Origin: Sweltsa coloradensis
Lineage: Eukaryota; Arthropoda; Insecta; Plecoptera; Chloroperlidae
NCBI GenBank assembly: GCA_024449915.1
Contig: JAMZAV010000107.1
Coordinates: forward strand, 434,001 to 498,000
Direction of reading: 5' to 3'
DNA: 64,000 nt
Of this stretch, positions 20,995 through 32,700 are shown in pieces. The position numbers were made by a program, and so were the translations under genes. The stretch's first letter is position 1. Each line of letters opens with the position of its first letter. A model generated the notes under the pieces. It did not search any database, had not been told where the DNA came from, and saw only the letters and a program-made list of their open reading frames with translations.

Positions 20995-21637
20995 AGGGGC
21001 TATAAACCCCAAAAAAATATTTTTTAAAACATAATCTATAGCATATTACTACACTTAAATGACCGTTTAAAAAATTATATCTTGTAACTGTGATTTTATA
21101 TGAATTTTTCAATTTTTTTGATCCAGAAAATAGCGAAAATTGGCGTTTTAGGAAATTTCTAAAATCGGTTTAAACCTGCATCTTTTTTGTTACTCATAGA
21201 TACTAGAGCATCATACAAATCTAAAATGGCCCTTTGTAACATCGTGTCTTGAAACTGGGCACAAATATACTTTCAAACACACAAAAATATGCATTCCAAA
21301 ATCACACCCCTTCTTGGTAATCTGCATATTCTGACTGAACCACTTGCCCAAATTACAAAACAAAATATAGAGGATTTACAGAAAAGGCTGCAGAGTACGT
21401 CAATAATGGCCAATATTTTTTTGGATCAAAATCCTCCAAGGTCACGGGGCATAAAGATCGTCCCCATGTTATTTCTTATGGGAGATTTTTGCCGATGGGA
21501 CCTAGCGCGAAAAATACCAAGTTTGAAATTTTTTGGGGGTCAATGGTGGACCCAATAATGTTTCTGTTAATTTCTAAATTCATAACTAGCTAGCCTGAAT
21601 GAAATATATTTTTTGAGTTTTGCGGTTGAATACCCCT
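20995..21637. mobile_element. TTAA-flanked MITE (piggyBac-like)
   Basis: It is flanked by TTAA at 20991-20994 and 21638-21641. The ends read AGGGGCTATAAACCCC and, on the other strand, AGGGGTATTCAACC, an imperfect inverted repeat. The interior is AT-rich with one small frame (21289-21558) of no recognised homology. Exact TTAA duplication with AGGGG-type ends suggests a piggyBac-superfamily non-autonomous element. Confidence 0.5.
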
Positions 21638-21914
21638 TTAATAAAAAATAACTAAACAATAGTTTGGAAATGGAAATATTCTCTGACCGCGCCAAACACA
21701 CATTCTAGCTTGACATACTTATAATGCAAACCACAACCCTTGAACAATTGGCAGAGCTTCAAAGTGATCCAGAATTACTTGCTTTCCCCGAGCTCATCCG
21801 AGGTTGGCGCGGAGACGAGTTTAAGCACTCATCACCTTTCTGGGTTTTCCGGGTAAATGGTTTATAACACCGGTACTATAATATTCCACAGGAACGAATG
21901 AATAATCAATATAT

Positions 21915-22345
21915 AATATCCAGTAAGCGTATTTCTAAATAATTAAATCAATAGTTTCGAATAAAAAAATAAGCAAATTTCCTTAATTTACTAAATTTTT
22001 GTGAATTTCTGGAATTTATTCCAAGTGTACAGATGTTTTTGCGCAAATTTTCATACTGGATATTAACGTTTAAATCAATGTTTACCAGCAGATTAATTTG
22101 GTTTATCGTAAAATAAGCGGTTTGATGGGAATTTCCTGAATTGAAATCCATGTTTTGGATTTCCTATTTTTTCACGTTTTGGACTTGGGTGTCTCGCAAT
22201 GAATTTATAAGGCTAATTCTTGGCAACCAAATGTGATTTCAATAGAAAAGTACTTTATTAACATTCATACAAAATTTGGAAGTGATATACTAACAGTTCA
22301 GCAGAAACCATCAACACCTGAGTGCGCGCATTTTAGTTGAGAACG
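21915..22345 (-). repeat. Dispersed repeat R2, copy 1
   Basis: In reverse complement it matches about 42405-42680 over several blocks, including aacatggatttcaattca, gttaataaagtactttt and aaatttagtaaattaagg. The other copy is shorter inside, so internal deletions have occurred. No coding content. The transposon type is unknown. Confidence 0.6.
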
Positions 22346-22497
22346 TTTGACTAAGTGTTTTCAATCCAAAATAGGTTCTAAATCTTATTATTTTTACTTG
22401 CGGAAGTCTTTGAAAACACTCTTTTCTTCATTATTAATATAATCCAACTAATACTTATTTTGTAGTTAAAAAGTTACACTTTCGCGACCCGATATTT

Positions 22498-22705
22498 GAT
22501 TCAAGAGAAATGATAACATTGATTTTGACGGGATGTTTCGTCGCGTCGTTGTAGTGAATAATTTTCATTATTCGTTTATTTCCACTTCCCTTGAAAATTT
22601 CATCCACAGTGACGACGCTACGTCGGAAATTAAAGAATACTGATAATTATTCACCACAACGACACGACGAAACATCCCATCAATATTATTTCTCTTCAAA
22701 CATAT
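22498..22705. repeat. Fold-back inverted repeat
   Basis: The two arms (about 22498-22575 and 22622-22705) are diverged reverse complements sharing gggatgtttcgtcg and gtgaataatt. The middle is about 45 bp. It looks like a MITE or fold-back element, with no clear target duplication seen. Confidence 0.55.
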
Positions 22706-23184
22706 TTTATTGTTATTCATTTGTCAAAATGCACAAGTCCAAACCTTTTTATTTTTCAAAGAAAACTAACAGCCACATATAATTTTTTACATAGCCATAC
22801 TTCTTGGACTTAGGCCCTACTGCGTTAAAATAACTCCACATAATGTGCTGTGGTTCATTCAAAATGATTCTTAAATTATTATATTTAGCTTATTTTGTTT
22901 GTTATAAACACACTTTTCATATAGCAATATTTTAAAAACGTCACTTCACCGAATTCATTGCCGAGAATTGGATATTGTAGACCTAACGTACTAACTTTCA
23001 GCAATTAGTAGAAATGGCCTGAAAAAATGGGCAAGTGGCAACGCTGTACGTGTAATCATAGACAATAATAATTACCACAAAGCAACAAAATAAATAAATT
23101 ATAAACATGTCGATACTTTGAGGCTATGTCAAATGTAAATAATAAAAATTATCATTTTTGTAGGAAGCCTGCCCATGGGTGCTA

Positions 23185-23316
23185 TTCATGCACCTCTTCA
23201 GGTGTCTAACTAGGTGTTGCGGATAGGTCAATAATTGTGAAGGGATAACCCCTTGAGGAAAACCTCGGAAAAAAACTTCAATCAGGATTGTCAGTCTCGA
23301 CGGGATTTCCTTATTG
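23185..23316 (-). repeat. SINE family B, partial copy
   Basis: It shares the blocks actaggtgttgcggatag, aaaacctcgg and the segment around tcaggatt...gtctcgacgggatt with the fuller copy at 27612-27805. It lies about 300 bp upstream of arylsulfatase gene A. Confidence 0.55.
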
Positions 23317-23610
23317 TTTTTATTTCCTTACATTATCCCGTATAATATCCACATTCTCGAAAGAAACTCCATAAACCAACCATCCTCCAGGTAGACTTGT
23401 CCTTCATTAATGCCACTTGATCTAGCATTGTCATTGAAATTCCATTGTAATGCAACTGCCAAGAGAAGAAGACTGCCTTGATATTGTGTTGTTTATTGAT
23501 TTCAATCAAGTCAAGGCTCACCTGCACTACACTGTACTCGTAGTGAGTTAGTAAAGATACTTATACCTAGAGGTGTTGTGAGTGAGTGAATATTCTGTAA
23601 AGTCTCAACA

Positions 23611-23724
23611 ATGAGTGTGTTAGGCCTACTACTGATTGTTACGTCCGTGTATCACTGCTGCCTGCTGCCGGCCGCGTGTGCTGATCTGCCACCACACATT
23701 ATTACCATCATCGCAGACGACCTG
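23611..23724 (+). CDS. ARSB: ARSB-A exon 1: signal peptide and ADD motif
   Basis: ATG in context aacaATG and donor gtaaat at 23725, phase 0. It encodes [20 protein letters not shown] then [18 protein letters not shown]. The hydrophobic leader with small residues near 22-24 is a typical secretory signal. The two aspartates bind the active-site calcium in known sulfatases. Confidence 0.88.
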
Positions 23725-26700
23725 GTAAATAAAAATATTCAAATGAACACGTTTCTGTAAGGAAGCAAGTGAATGTTAGTTTTGAATGTATTACATAATG
23801 GCCCTATATGTTGTTATGTTTGCACGTAATAACTTGTTATTATGTGCTTCACCGGGCATCAAACCCGGCGCTCCCGCCTACCGAGAGATCCCCCTCCTGA
23901 AACCATTTTGTGCTATGGGTTCGATCCCCGGAGGAGACGGGTTTCAATTTTCAATTCACTTTATTATTCCAAATATTATAGTACAATACATTTTAAAATA
24001 AATTATAATTGTATACACGGATACCCCTGTAAGAGGGAATCTTGAGGTGGGGCATACAATCATACATACGTCACATAATAAACATAAGTTAAAAGTTATT
24101 TATTTTATTATTTAAGAGCTGGTATCAATTAATAAACCATTTTTAATTTGTCAATAATAGTAGTAGGTAAAAATATTTTCAACACAAATTAACAAATGTT
24201 TTAAAATTCAAAAGTTACACATGTTGTGTGACGTATGAAAATGCATCATTAGTAGCTACCAGCTCATTTGTGAACACTGTGATATCATTGGCTAGAATAA
24301 ATTTAATATTGAAGTTGATATTTTGGTTCAAAAACTAAAACATCCCCTAAACAATATAATTAGCTTCAACAAATATATATTTCTTTTTTCCGTTATGTAG
24401 GTGAAAAAGCTTTTAATTGATACTAAACTTGATAAAATTCTACTCACTTTGAAATTCGTGTACACAATAATATAAGTAATTTATTTAATTACTCAATTAA
24501 TAGTTAGTACTGAGAACTCAGATTGGAACCAATGATTTTCGAAATTCTCAATACAAAATCTTATTATGAACCAAGTCAAATGATCATTTTGATACGTCGC
24601 ACAATTTGATCTGTAACTTTTTTCTTTTTGAAAATTTGGTAATTTGTGTTGAATATATTATATTGTAACTGCTATTGTTGAAAAATTAAAAACAATTCAT
24701 TAATTATGGTACCAGCTTATTTTTAAACACTATTGGTTAGAAGATATTTTAATTTGAAGTTGGATCTTTTGGTTAAAAAACTAAGAAATCGTCAAATCAA
24801 CGTTTTTTAGCTATAACATAATATTATATTATATTATATTTTACGTTTTTTTTTCTTAATGTCTGTGAGAAATGCTTTCAAATTGATACTAAACATGATA
24901 AAATTTATCCTCACGTTGAAATTTGTGGACATAAATCCTGACTGGAGTTTTTTTCCAAGGTTTTCCTCAGTCGTTAATGCGAATGCAAGGGATTGAGTTT
25001 CATTAAGTAATTAATTTTAATTCATCAATTTTATAGTTAAATTACTAAGAACTCATCGTGCAGCCAGTTATTTTCGAAATTATCATTACACAATAAGGTA
25101 TAATTGCAATTTTTATGCTGGAATCACATTTTGCACTATAGTTAGATATTATCTTTACTACAATAATCCTCTTTTGTTACACCGAGAAGGAGAGGCTAGG
25201 CTGTAACTCGCGTTGAATGAAGTAACAGTGCTAAATGTGCGTCCGGTCCGAAAGATCCGAACAAGCAGCACCGAGTAGTCCGAACCAAAGCTCGCATGTA
25301 TTCTGCGTGTTGGTCGTTGTTACTAGTCATGTTCCCACCGATTCTCTCAGTTGATAATAGATTAACCGTGACTTTTGTCACGGATGATGTATACCGTGGC
25401 GATAAGGAAGAAAAATAAATGTGTAGGGATATATGGGTATACGACGGCTATTTGGCTATTTGTATTTTTTTTCTTTATGTCTCTGTCTGTCATGTATGCT
25501 GTACCATGAGGCTATTGTATAACATTTCACAGTATTAAAACTTGACCTTGTCTTGTATAACCAGATACTAATAGATACAAGTAGTTTTATAACTATGTAT
25601 AATATGTTAAGAATCATGCTTTATTATGCTTACTTATGACTTCACGCTTAATTAATTATTAATAACTTAGTTACAATATTAAATATACAGATATCAATGT
25701 ACACAATTTATTTAGTTAATTGTTTTTACCTTGAATATCAATAACATATCAGCAAAAGCAAGTAAAAGGAACTCCGGATAGTTACTCCAGTAACAACAAA
25801 ATCATTATCAAAACGTCTTCAGATCGCAAATTACACTTGCTAGGACCTATTGCTTTCACCACATCTCTGTACTTTGCATTATTGCATTATTTATACTTTA
25901 TGGAAGGTGTAACCGTGTACGGAATTTTTGTTGTGATATCCGTTCATGCATTATTACTGCTGACACGATTGTTTCACTAGTATTGATTACCCTTCCAGCC
26001 GTTATTGAAAAAAAAGTTTCTCTTTTCCTTGTCCGGAATGTGGAAAATATAAGGCATCTATGATATTATATTTAAGTATAGTTTATATTTATTTAAGCTC
26101 ATGCCCGTGATCGTGAGTAGAGACAAGACTGCAGTCATAAAGTTGCAACAGAGAATGCTATCCCTATGCGTTCGATATCGATACATGATATATTCCCTCG
26201 GTGATTCCTGTCGACAGGGCTGGAACGACGTCGGCTTCCACGGGTCGAACCAGATTCCGACGCCGAACATCGACGCCCTGGCTTACAACGGCGTCATCCT
26301 GAACCGCCACTACACCATGCCCACCTGCACCCCTTCCAGGACCGCCTACCTCACTGGCAAATACCCCATCCGCACAGGTTAGTGATAATAAGGATTTTTT
26401 TCCTTCTTTTTTCCTTTTTCTTTTCTGGTCTTTTTCTTTTCTTTTCATTCCCCACCCTTTTTTATATTTGATTGATTCATTAATTGCATGTAATATCCTT
26501 TTTATTTGTTACCAAATTTGTTGAGTTTTAATGCATTGTTGTAATATTACTATTTCAAATATTTACTTAGATGTAGTTCATTGTTGTGTCTGCATCTATG
26601 TAATTAGATTTATTTAGTTGTCCTCCTTTGTAAATCAGTTTTTATAACTGAATAGGATAGACGTTAAAAAAAACAAACAGGAAATCGGCTATCAAAATAC

Positions 26701-29700
26701 AATGGTATCCGCGCCGTTAGTCCCGCTCGCCGGAGATGGCCACCTGTACGAGCGTCACCCGTGTCCAACACAACCAGTATGTCCAAAACTTGCTTATTGT
26801 TTATAATGTAGATTGCAACTGTATGACTCACTCTGCGAGAAAACTGCGCGTATTTCGTTCCCACCCTACACCAAATCGTCACAGGTCACTCAGTGTGATT
26901 TGTGAATTCTCCCATTAAATACAATATATATCGGGCGGCAGTGGAGTATCCAATCTTCCAATCTCCAATCAAATCTTTTGCCAAAAAATGTGTGAAAGTG
27001 CACTTTAACGTTTCAATTGATAATATAGATTAGAATAACTGTTTTATCGCAATACTAAAGGCAAATTACCATCTGAGCAAAAGAGGATTTTTATAGATAC
27101 AAAGTTTATAATTGTGATGATTTAAAACGCACAGATTTTTACCAAAATTACCTTGAAGGAGAACATTTTTCCGGGAGGCAAGCCCCCCGGACCTCCCACT
27201 TAGCCTTCGGTACACCTATAAATTAATTGTTAAACCCCCCCTTATGAATTCCTGGATACGCCACTGTCGGGCGGTATTCGGCTTGGTCACTTGTGACCAT
27301 GTTCGTCATTGCGAGGTCGGGCAACTGTTCTGTCTCTGTGACTCGGGCGAACACTGCAGTGTCTAGTGTGCCAGTGTGAACGCGCCAATAAAAAACAATG
27401 TATTTTCAAAGGAAGACACAGGTGACGACCGTCTCCTTTTAACTCGCACCAAACAAATCAAAACCAATAGGCCTAACACCACAAAATGCGTAATTTTGTG
27501 GAGTTGATAACGGCATCATAGAAAATTCACCAACAATCCCAAAATTAATTCAAACTAATCGTATTTTTAGGTATTTTCACCGTGAGAATTAAACCTTTTA
27601 AGGGTGCAATATGCCCCTCTTCAGGTGAACTAGGTATGTTGCGGATAGGACATTTGTGAAGGGACGTCCGAGGGTTGTTTAAGAGGACACAATTCCTTGC
27701 ATTATCATTAACGACTGAGGAAAACCACGGGAAAAACTTTCAGTCAGGATTAACGGTCTCGACGGGATTCGAACCCGGAACCTCTTGAATCAGTATCAAG
27801 CGCTTTTGTGTACGAAGCATTTATAGGAAGTGTCATGACTGGCAACATAACGTCAAATAAGTATCCCACATCACTTCTGTATTGATGATGTCCAAGATCG
27901 GTAAACTTAGCCTGCACAGGTTTTGGCTAGATGATGACGGCCTGTGGTTCCCGAGTGAAGTGGCCCTAAGCCTAGAAAACCTATGACTGGGCGCCAAGAG
28001 GGCGTTTAAATCAGAACTCCGACCAGTTTTTGCCTACACGATGGACACACATTATTCAGCCAAAATGAATCGGTCTGGTTCCCTGATAGTGCATGGTAGT
28101 GATACGTGACATAGCCCTACTCCGTGACGTAGCATATTGAGATTAAATAAGACTAAATGATCCAACCTTGCATAGGCAATATATTTTAAATGTAAATAGA
28201 TATATTTTATATTGGTAGCTGCATGACGGACCCCGATGCGCTACGTCATCGCCATCGGGTATCGTCTTCCAACTTCCAACTCCATGTATAACGTCCGTGC
28301 TTTTGTGCCAAAAAAGTGCTCGCAGTCCATTGAGCGCGATATTACAGGATTATATCTCGAGAATGCTGTAAATATTGGAAAACTGATTGCAGAATGTACA
28401 CAGCTACGTGGTTTAGTGTGAACTATAGCCTGCACAAAAAATTGTAATGGTATAGTAATTTTAAGAATTTTATTTGATGTTTAATTAATTGCATGCAAAT
28501 TTTATTACAAACCATCTGTAACGATGTGATTATTCTAGCGCATATTTTGTTGATACTGGCAATAGATCGCTGCCAATTCAGATACCAATTCACCATTTCA
28601 GATAACAAAACCATTAAGAACCCCCCGAAATGGATGAATCCCCAGGAATATGTAAACATCGTCAGCATAAACACAATTAAAATATAATTGTTTGTTATCA
28701 GTATTAGAGAACATGTAAACGACAGTAGAAAGGGCAAAGGCTGCTAAGATGAACCTTTTTCTTTCGAGATGAAGTTATTTCCAATGTAATAATATAGTGA
28801 AGAAGAGATTGTAACTAAACACGAGCGACGAGCAACTTGGCCAAGCGAATGTGCCGTGTTGTTCAGGCTCACTTCATTCACAAGGTGCGTGTATAAAGTA
28901 ATGAGTTACCGATACCCATATTATCAGATAGTACAAATTTTCAACTGCACTGCACATCCACTCCATAGAACATTGGTGCATTAAGTAAATCTTAATTAGG
29001 ATCTTGTAGATCTCTGCAGAGTTAAGATAACGTTCAAAACATCCCCGAAATTCTGCTTGTCACCCATCATCATCGACTTATTTTAGCCTTGTGACCTCAT
29101 GGGTCTGGTTTCCTACTACGAGCCTATAAGCTCTTTATAGAGAATCTGAATTTTATAGACGAACTTGATTGTTTTTGTCTTTGTCTTCTTTTACTTTGTA
29201 GTTTTAGTCGTGTCAGGATATAGTTAATTGGTTTGAAGGATTGTCTTTTCGTTAAAGCTTTGAGTTGTTTTAGTCATAATTGGCCAGAGAGGCCAAGGCC
29301 ATCAGTTCTTTGGTCGTTTGTATTTTAAGGTTTGTTCATGGTCGTAATTGCCGACGGAGTCAATGAGAGGGTTTCCACACTGCCCTAGGCTTGCATAAAA
29401 AGACGTTGTTATCTTGTGAATGACTGATAGTAAAGATGGAACCTTTAGGTCATTTCTTGTCACTTGTGCTTGTGCATGAAGAAGACATGCTAATGGCTGG
29501 GTAGAAGTGAACGATGTACGAAATGAAATTGTGTGATGAAGGATGGACGTCATGGAAGTGGGAGCAAATTGCTTGATTACTGATTAGACACGTGGCCACA
29601 TTACAACGAGCAGTCGAGCACAATAATAATTGGGATTCCATTACTTTTCTGTTATATTGATTTCGACATGCCACATATTAAAAGCAAGTTATGTAAACAG

Positions 29701-32700
29701 ATTGACAAATAATACTCTTGTGTCATTTCCAGGGATGCAAAGTTTCCCTTTAAGACAAGGGGAACCGCGAGGGCTGCCGCTCGAAGAGGTAACCTTGCCT
29801 CAGAGACTGAGAGAGCTGGGCTACGTCACAAGGATGATCGGCAAGTGGCACCAGGGCTCTCACAGGACCGAGTACGCGCCCACTCAGAGAGGGTTCGACT
29901 CCTTCCTCGGGTACTGGAACGGCTACATCAGCTACTTTGACTACACCTCGAACGAAAATGTAAGTAGCATTCTCAACCTTCAATTATAATACTTTTGGTC
30001 GCCATCCCAGGGAAGATAGTAAAATATACTGGTCAACATTCAGAAGTGAAGAGATAACTTTTCTTCTCTACGTAGAAAAAACAACTATCCGGCTAATCTG
30101 GAACACACATTAGCCGACTGCTGACTTGTTAATTTGTTACGATCATTAACAAAAACTTTGAGGTAAGTACCTCGAAACTCTGCCAGATTTGTTGGACATT
30201 ACGCATTTGCTCTATATTGTATTTGTACAAGACTGATCCAGGAGCGTCACTAGAGTTTGGACATTGGAGGGGGGGGGGGGGGGCACAAATCCCGCAGTGG
30301 CAAAGCCAAAACTTCTTAGGGGGTGGGCTTTAGTGCCAATGGTGTATCCAGGAATTCAAAAAGGGGGGTTCAACCAATTAATTCATAGATGTTCCGAAGT
30401 CTTCAAAGTTGTTTCCGTGAATATCTGTGCGTTTTAAAGCATCACAATAACCAACTTTGTATTTGTATACTAAGATCCTCTTCTTAGTCTAATTTTTTTT
30501 TCTTCGAGGTCATTTTGGCGAAAATCTGTGCCTTTTAAAGGATGACTAACTGTGGGTTGTTAGTTGGAAACCAAAGAAAACGGGGAAATTATTGGGGGGC
30601 GCGGATTGCGATCTAGATTGGGGGGCATACGCCCCCCCAAAACCCCCTAGTGACGCCACTGAATGGTTGGTTTTAACACGAACACGTGAAAGAATAGCTA
30701 TGAACCAATAGTTTGCCCAATAGCATGCAGATCAGAGATGACTGTCACAAATACTTCGTGGTTTTGGCGAAGTTACGTGTGTCGAGGCAAGGAAATGTAT
30801 CTGAGACTCGTAGGCATGGGTTGAGATGGGTAAAATTAGCGTTTTGCTTTATGCTAGGGCCTAAATCAACAACTGTTTTTAACGCTTCAATACGCAATCT
30901 ATTACATTACACGTAAGGTTCGTTAATTGTTATTAAGGATGAATTTGAATTAGTTCTTTATCTTTCACACAAAAATCCACAAGTGTTAATCAATTTAAAA
31001 TGCAAGAAAACAACATATTAAAAAGGGAAACTAAAATTAATCAATTGACTGCAAAGCACTAATTTTGAGTTTTCAAAACGCAACAAAATAACTAACTTGA
31101 TACTGAAACTGCTAAACAGCTTATATAAAAATTCTCTTACACGGTAACACCCATTTCTAATAATAGAATATAATATAAATAATATTTGATACAATATTTT
31201 TTAAACCGGTATTTGAAAAAAAACGTAATTTTATCTTTGAGATGTTTATTTCTTTGTGCAGGGATTATACGGCTTCGATTTCCACCGAGATAACTGTAGC
31301 ACATCGGAATATGTTGGCAGCTACGCAACGGACGTGTTCACAAACGAAGCGGTGGACATCATCAACAACCACGATCTTAAACGACCTCTCTACCTCCACC
31401 TAGCGCACCTGGCGGTCCACGCCGGCAACCCGGAGAAGCGGCTGGAGGTGCCAGATCCTGATGAGACACATCGCAGGTTCAGCTACATCAAGACCCCAGA
31501 ACGCAGGCTTTACGCAGGTAGTACACGACCTTGAACGACCTCTCTACCTCCACCTAGCGCACCTGGCGGTCCACGCCGGCAACCCGGAGAAGCGGCTGGA
31601 GGTGCCAGATCCTGATGAGACACATGATACAGAGTTTTCTTATTCAGGAACAGCTTAATCCCCTTCCATTACTGAATAACGAACTTTACAATTATTTCAA
31701 AAGTTCAAACTGTAGAGAGCAATGTCCCATACTACTCTTAAATTTCGACTGTTGGCTGAGCTCGAGAAAACCAGGTTTATACGCAGATCGCAGAGATTTA
31801 GTCTGGATTACTTGAAAGATCTATAGTTTGTCCTCCCGGGTTGTCGTTTGCACTAAAATGTTAAGTAAGAATGTAATAATTGCAATAATTGAGCATATTT
31901 TCCCAAAATTGCTCACTTTTGTTATAAACTGACCGTAAATTTGCCACCAAACAGGTAATTTGTAGTAACTTCTCAAGCTTGAGTTGGGAAAAAATATGTG
32001 AAATGTTAAAATTTGCTCTGATATCGACATGCGCTCATCCCTTCTAAACATAGTCGAAAAATTCAAATCAAATTTGCCGAACGAGCGAATTTTTAAATTG
32101 TCTTTTAACATTGTAAAAATATTGGCCCGAGCCCAGCAAACAGTCAATTAGTATTAACATAACCTTAATACGAAGGAAAATATGCTAAATGAAGTAAATT
32201 ATACGTTGCATACGATTGATAAATCAATCTTGATATCTTCGCATAACTTTGTATTATGCAATAATACATCAGGTTTACTGCCTTCAGTATATTAATACAA
32301 AACATATTTTTGAAATCATTGGTTCTCGGACATAGTTACATCCTTCTTAAGAACATAAACATGTCTTTTTTTTTTTTTTTTTTAATTCCTGAGATTCTTA
32401 GAACAGTTAGGTTTAATAATTATAATCAATAATTGGACTCGGCATGTTCTTTTAGTAAATTATTATATTAAATTAATGGAAAAGCAATATTTCGGGTACT
32501 TTCAGTACCCTTCAAAAGGCTTTTCAAATTGCTTTTCCATTAATTTAATATAATAATTTACTAAAAGAACATGCCGAGTCCAATTATTGATTATAATTAA
32601 TAAACATGTCTTGTTTCTCTTGTTTGAACATTTACAATTACAATCTATAGGAAGGAACACTATCTGGTTCGAAGAAGAGTCCTAGAGTATAAACGATATA

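Larger units (their letters stand above)
23725..26217 (+). other. Intron 1 of ARSB-A
   Basis: A 2.5-kb AT-rich intron. A tRNA-like segment with a B-box-like gggttcgatcc lies around 23848-23945 and looks like a SINE head. A SINE family B piece lies at 24930-25000. The stretch 25190-25390 is unusually GC/CpG-rich but shows no recognised coding signal. Confidence 0.6.
26378..29732 (+). other. Intron 2 of ARSB-A (3.4 kb)
   Basis: It holds the repeat R1 copy, the hAT-like MITE at 26939-27266 and SINE B at 27612-27805. The rest (27870-29700) has no recognised feature. The equivalent intron in gene B is only 76 bp. Confidence 0.7.

Noticed and set aside
21289..21558. 89-codon frame inside the TTAA-flanked element as a transposase remnant
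   Set aside because: No DDE-type or zinc-finger motif; length and composition are compatible with chance.
28236..28421. 61-codon frame with ordinary-looking amino-acid composition in intron 2 of gene A
   Set aside because: No recognised domain, no matching splice context, and an overlapping frame on the other strand of similar length.
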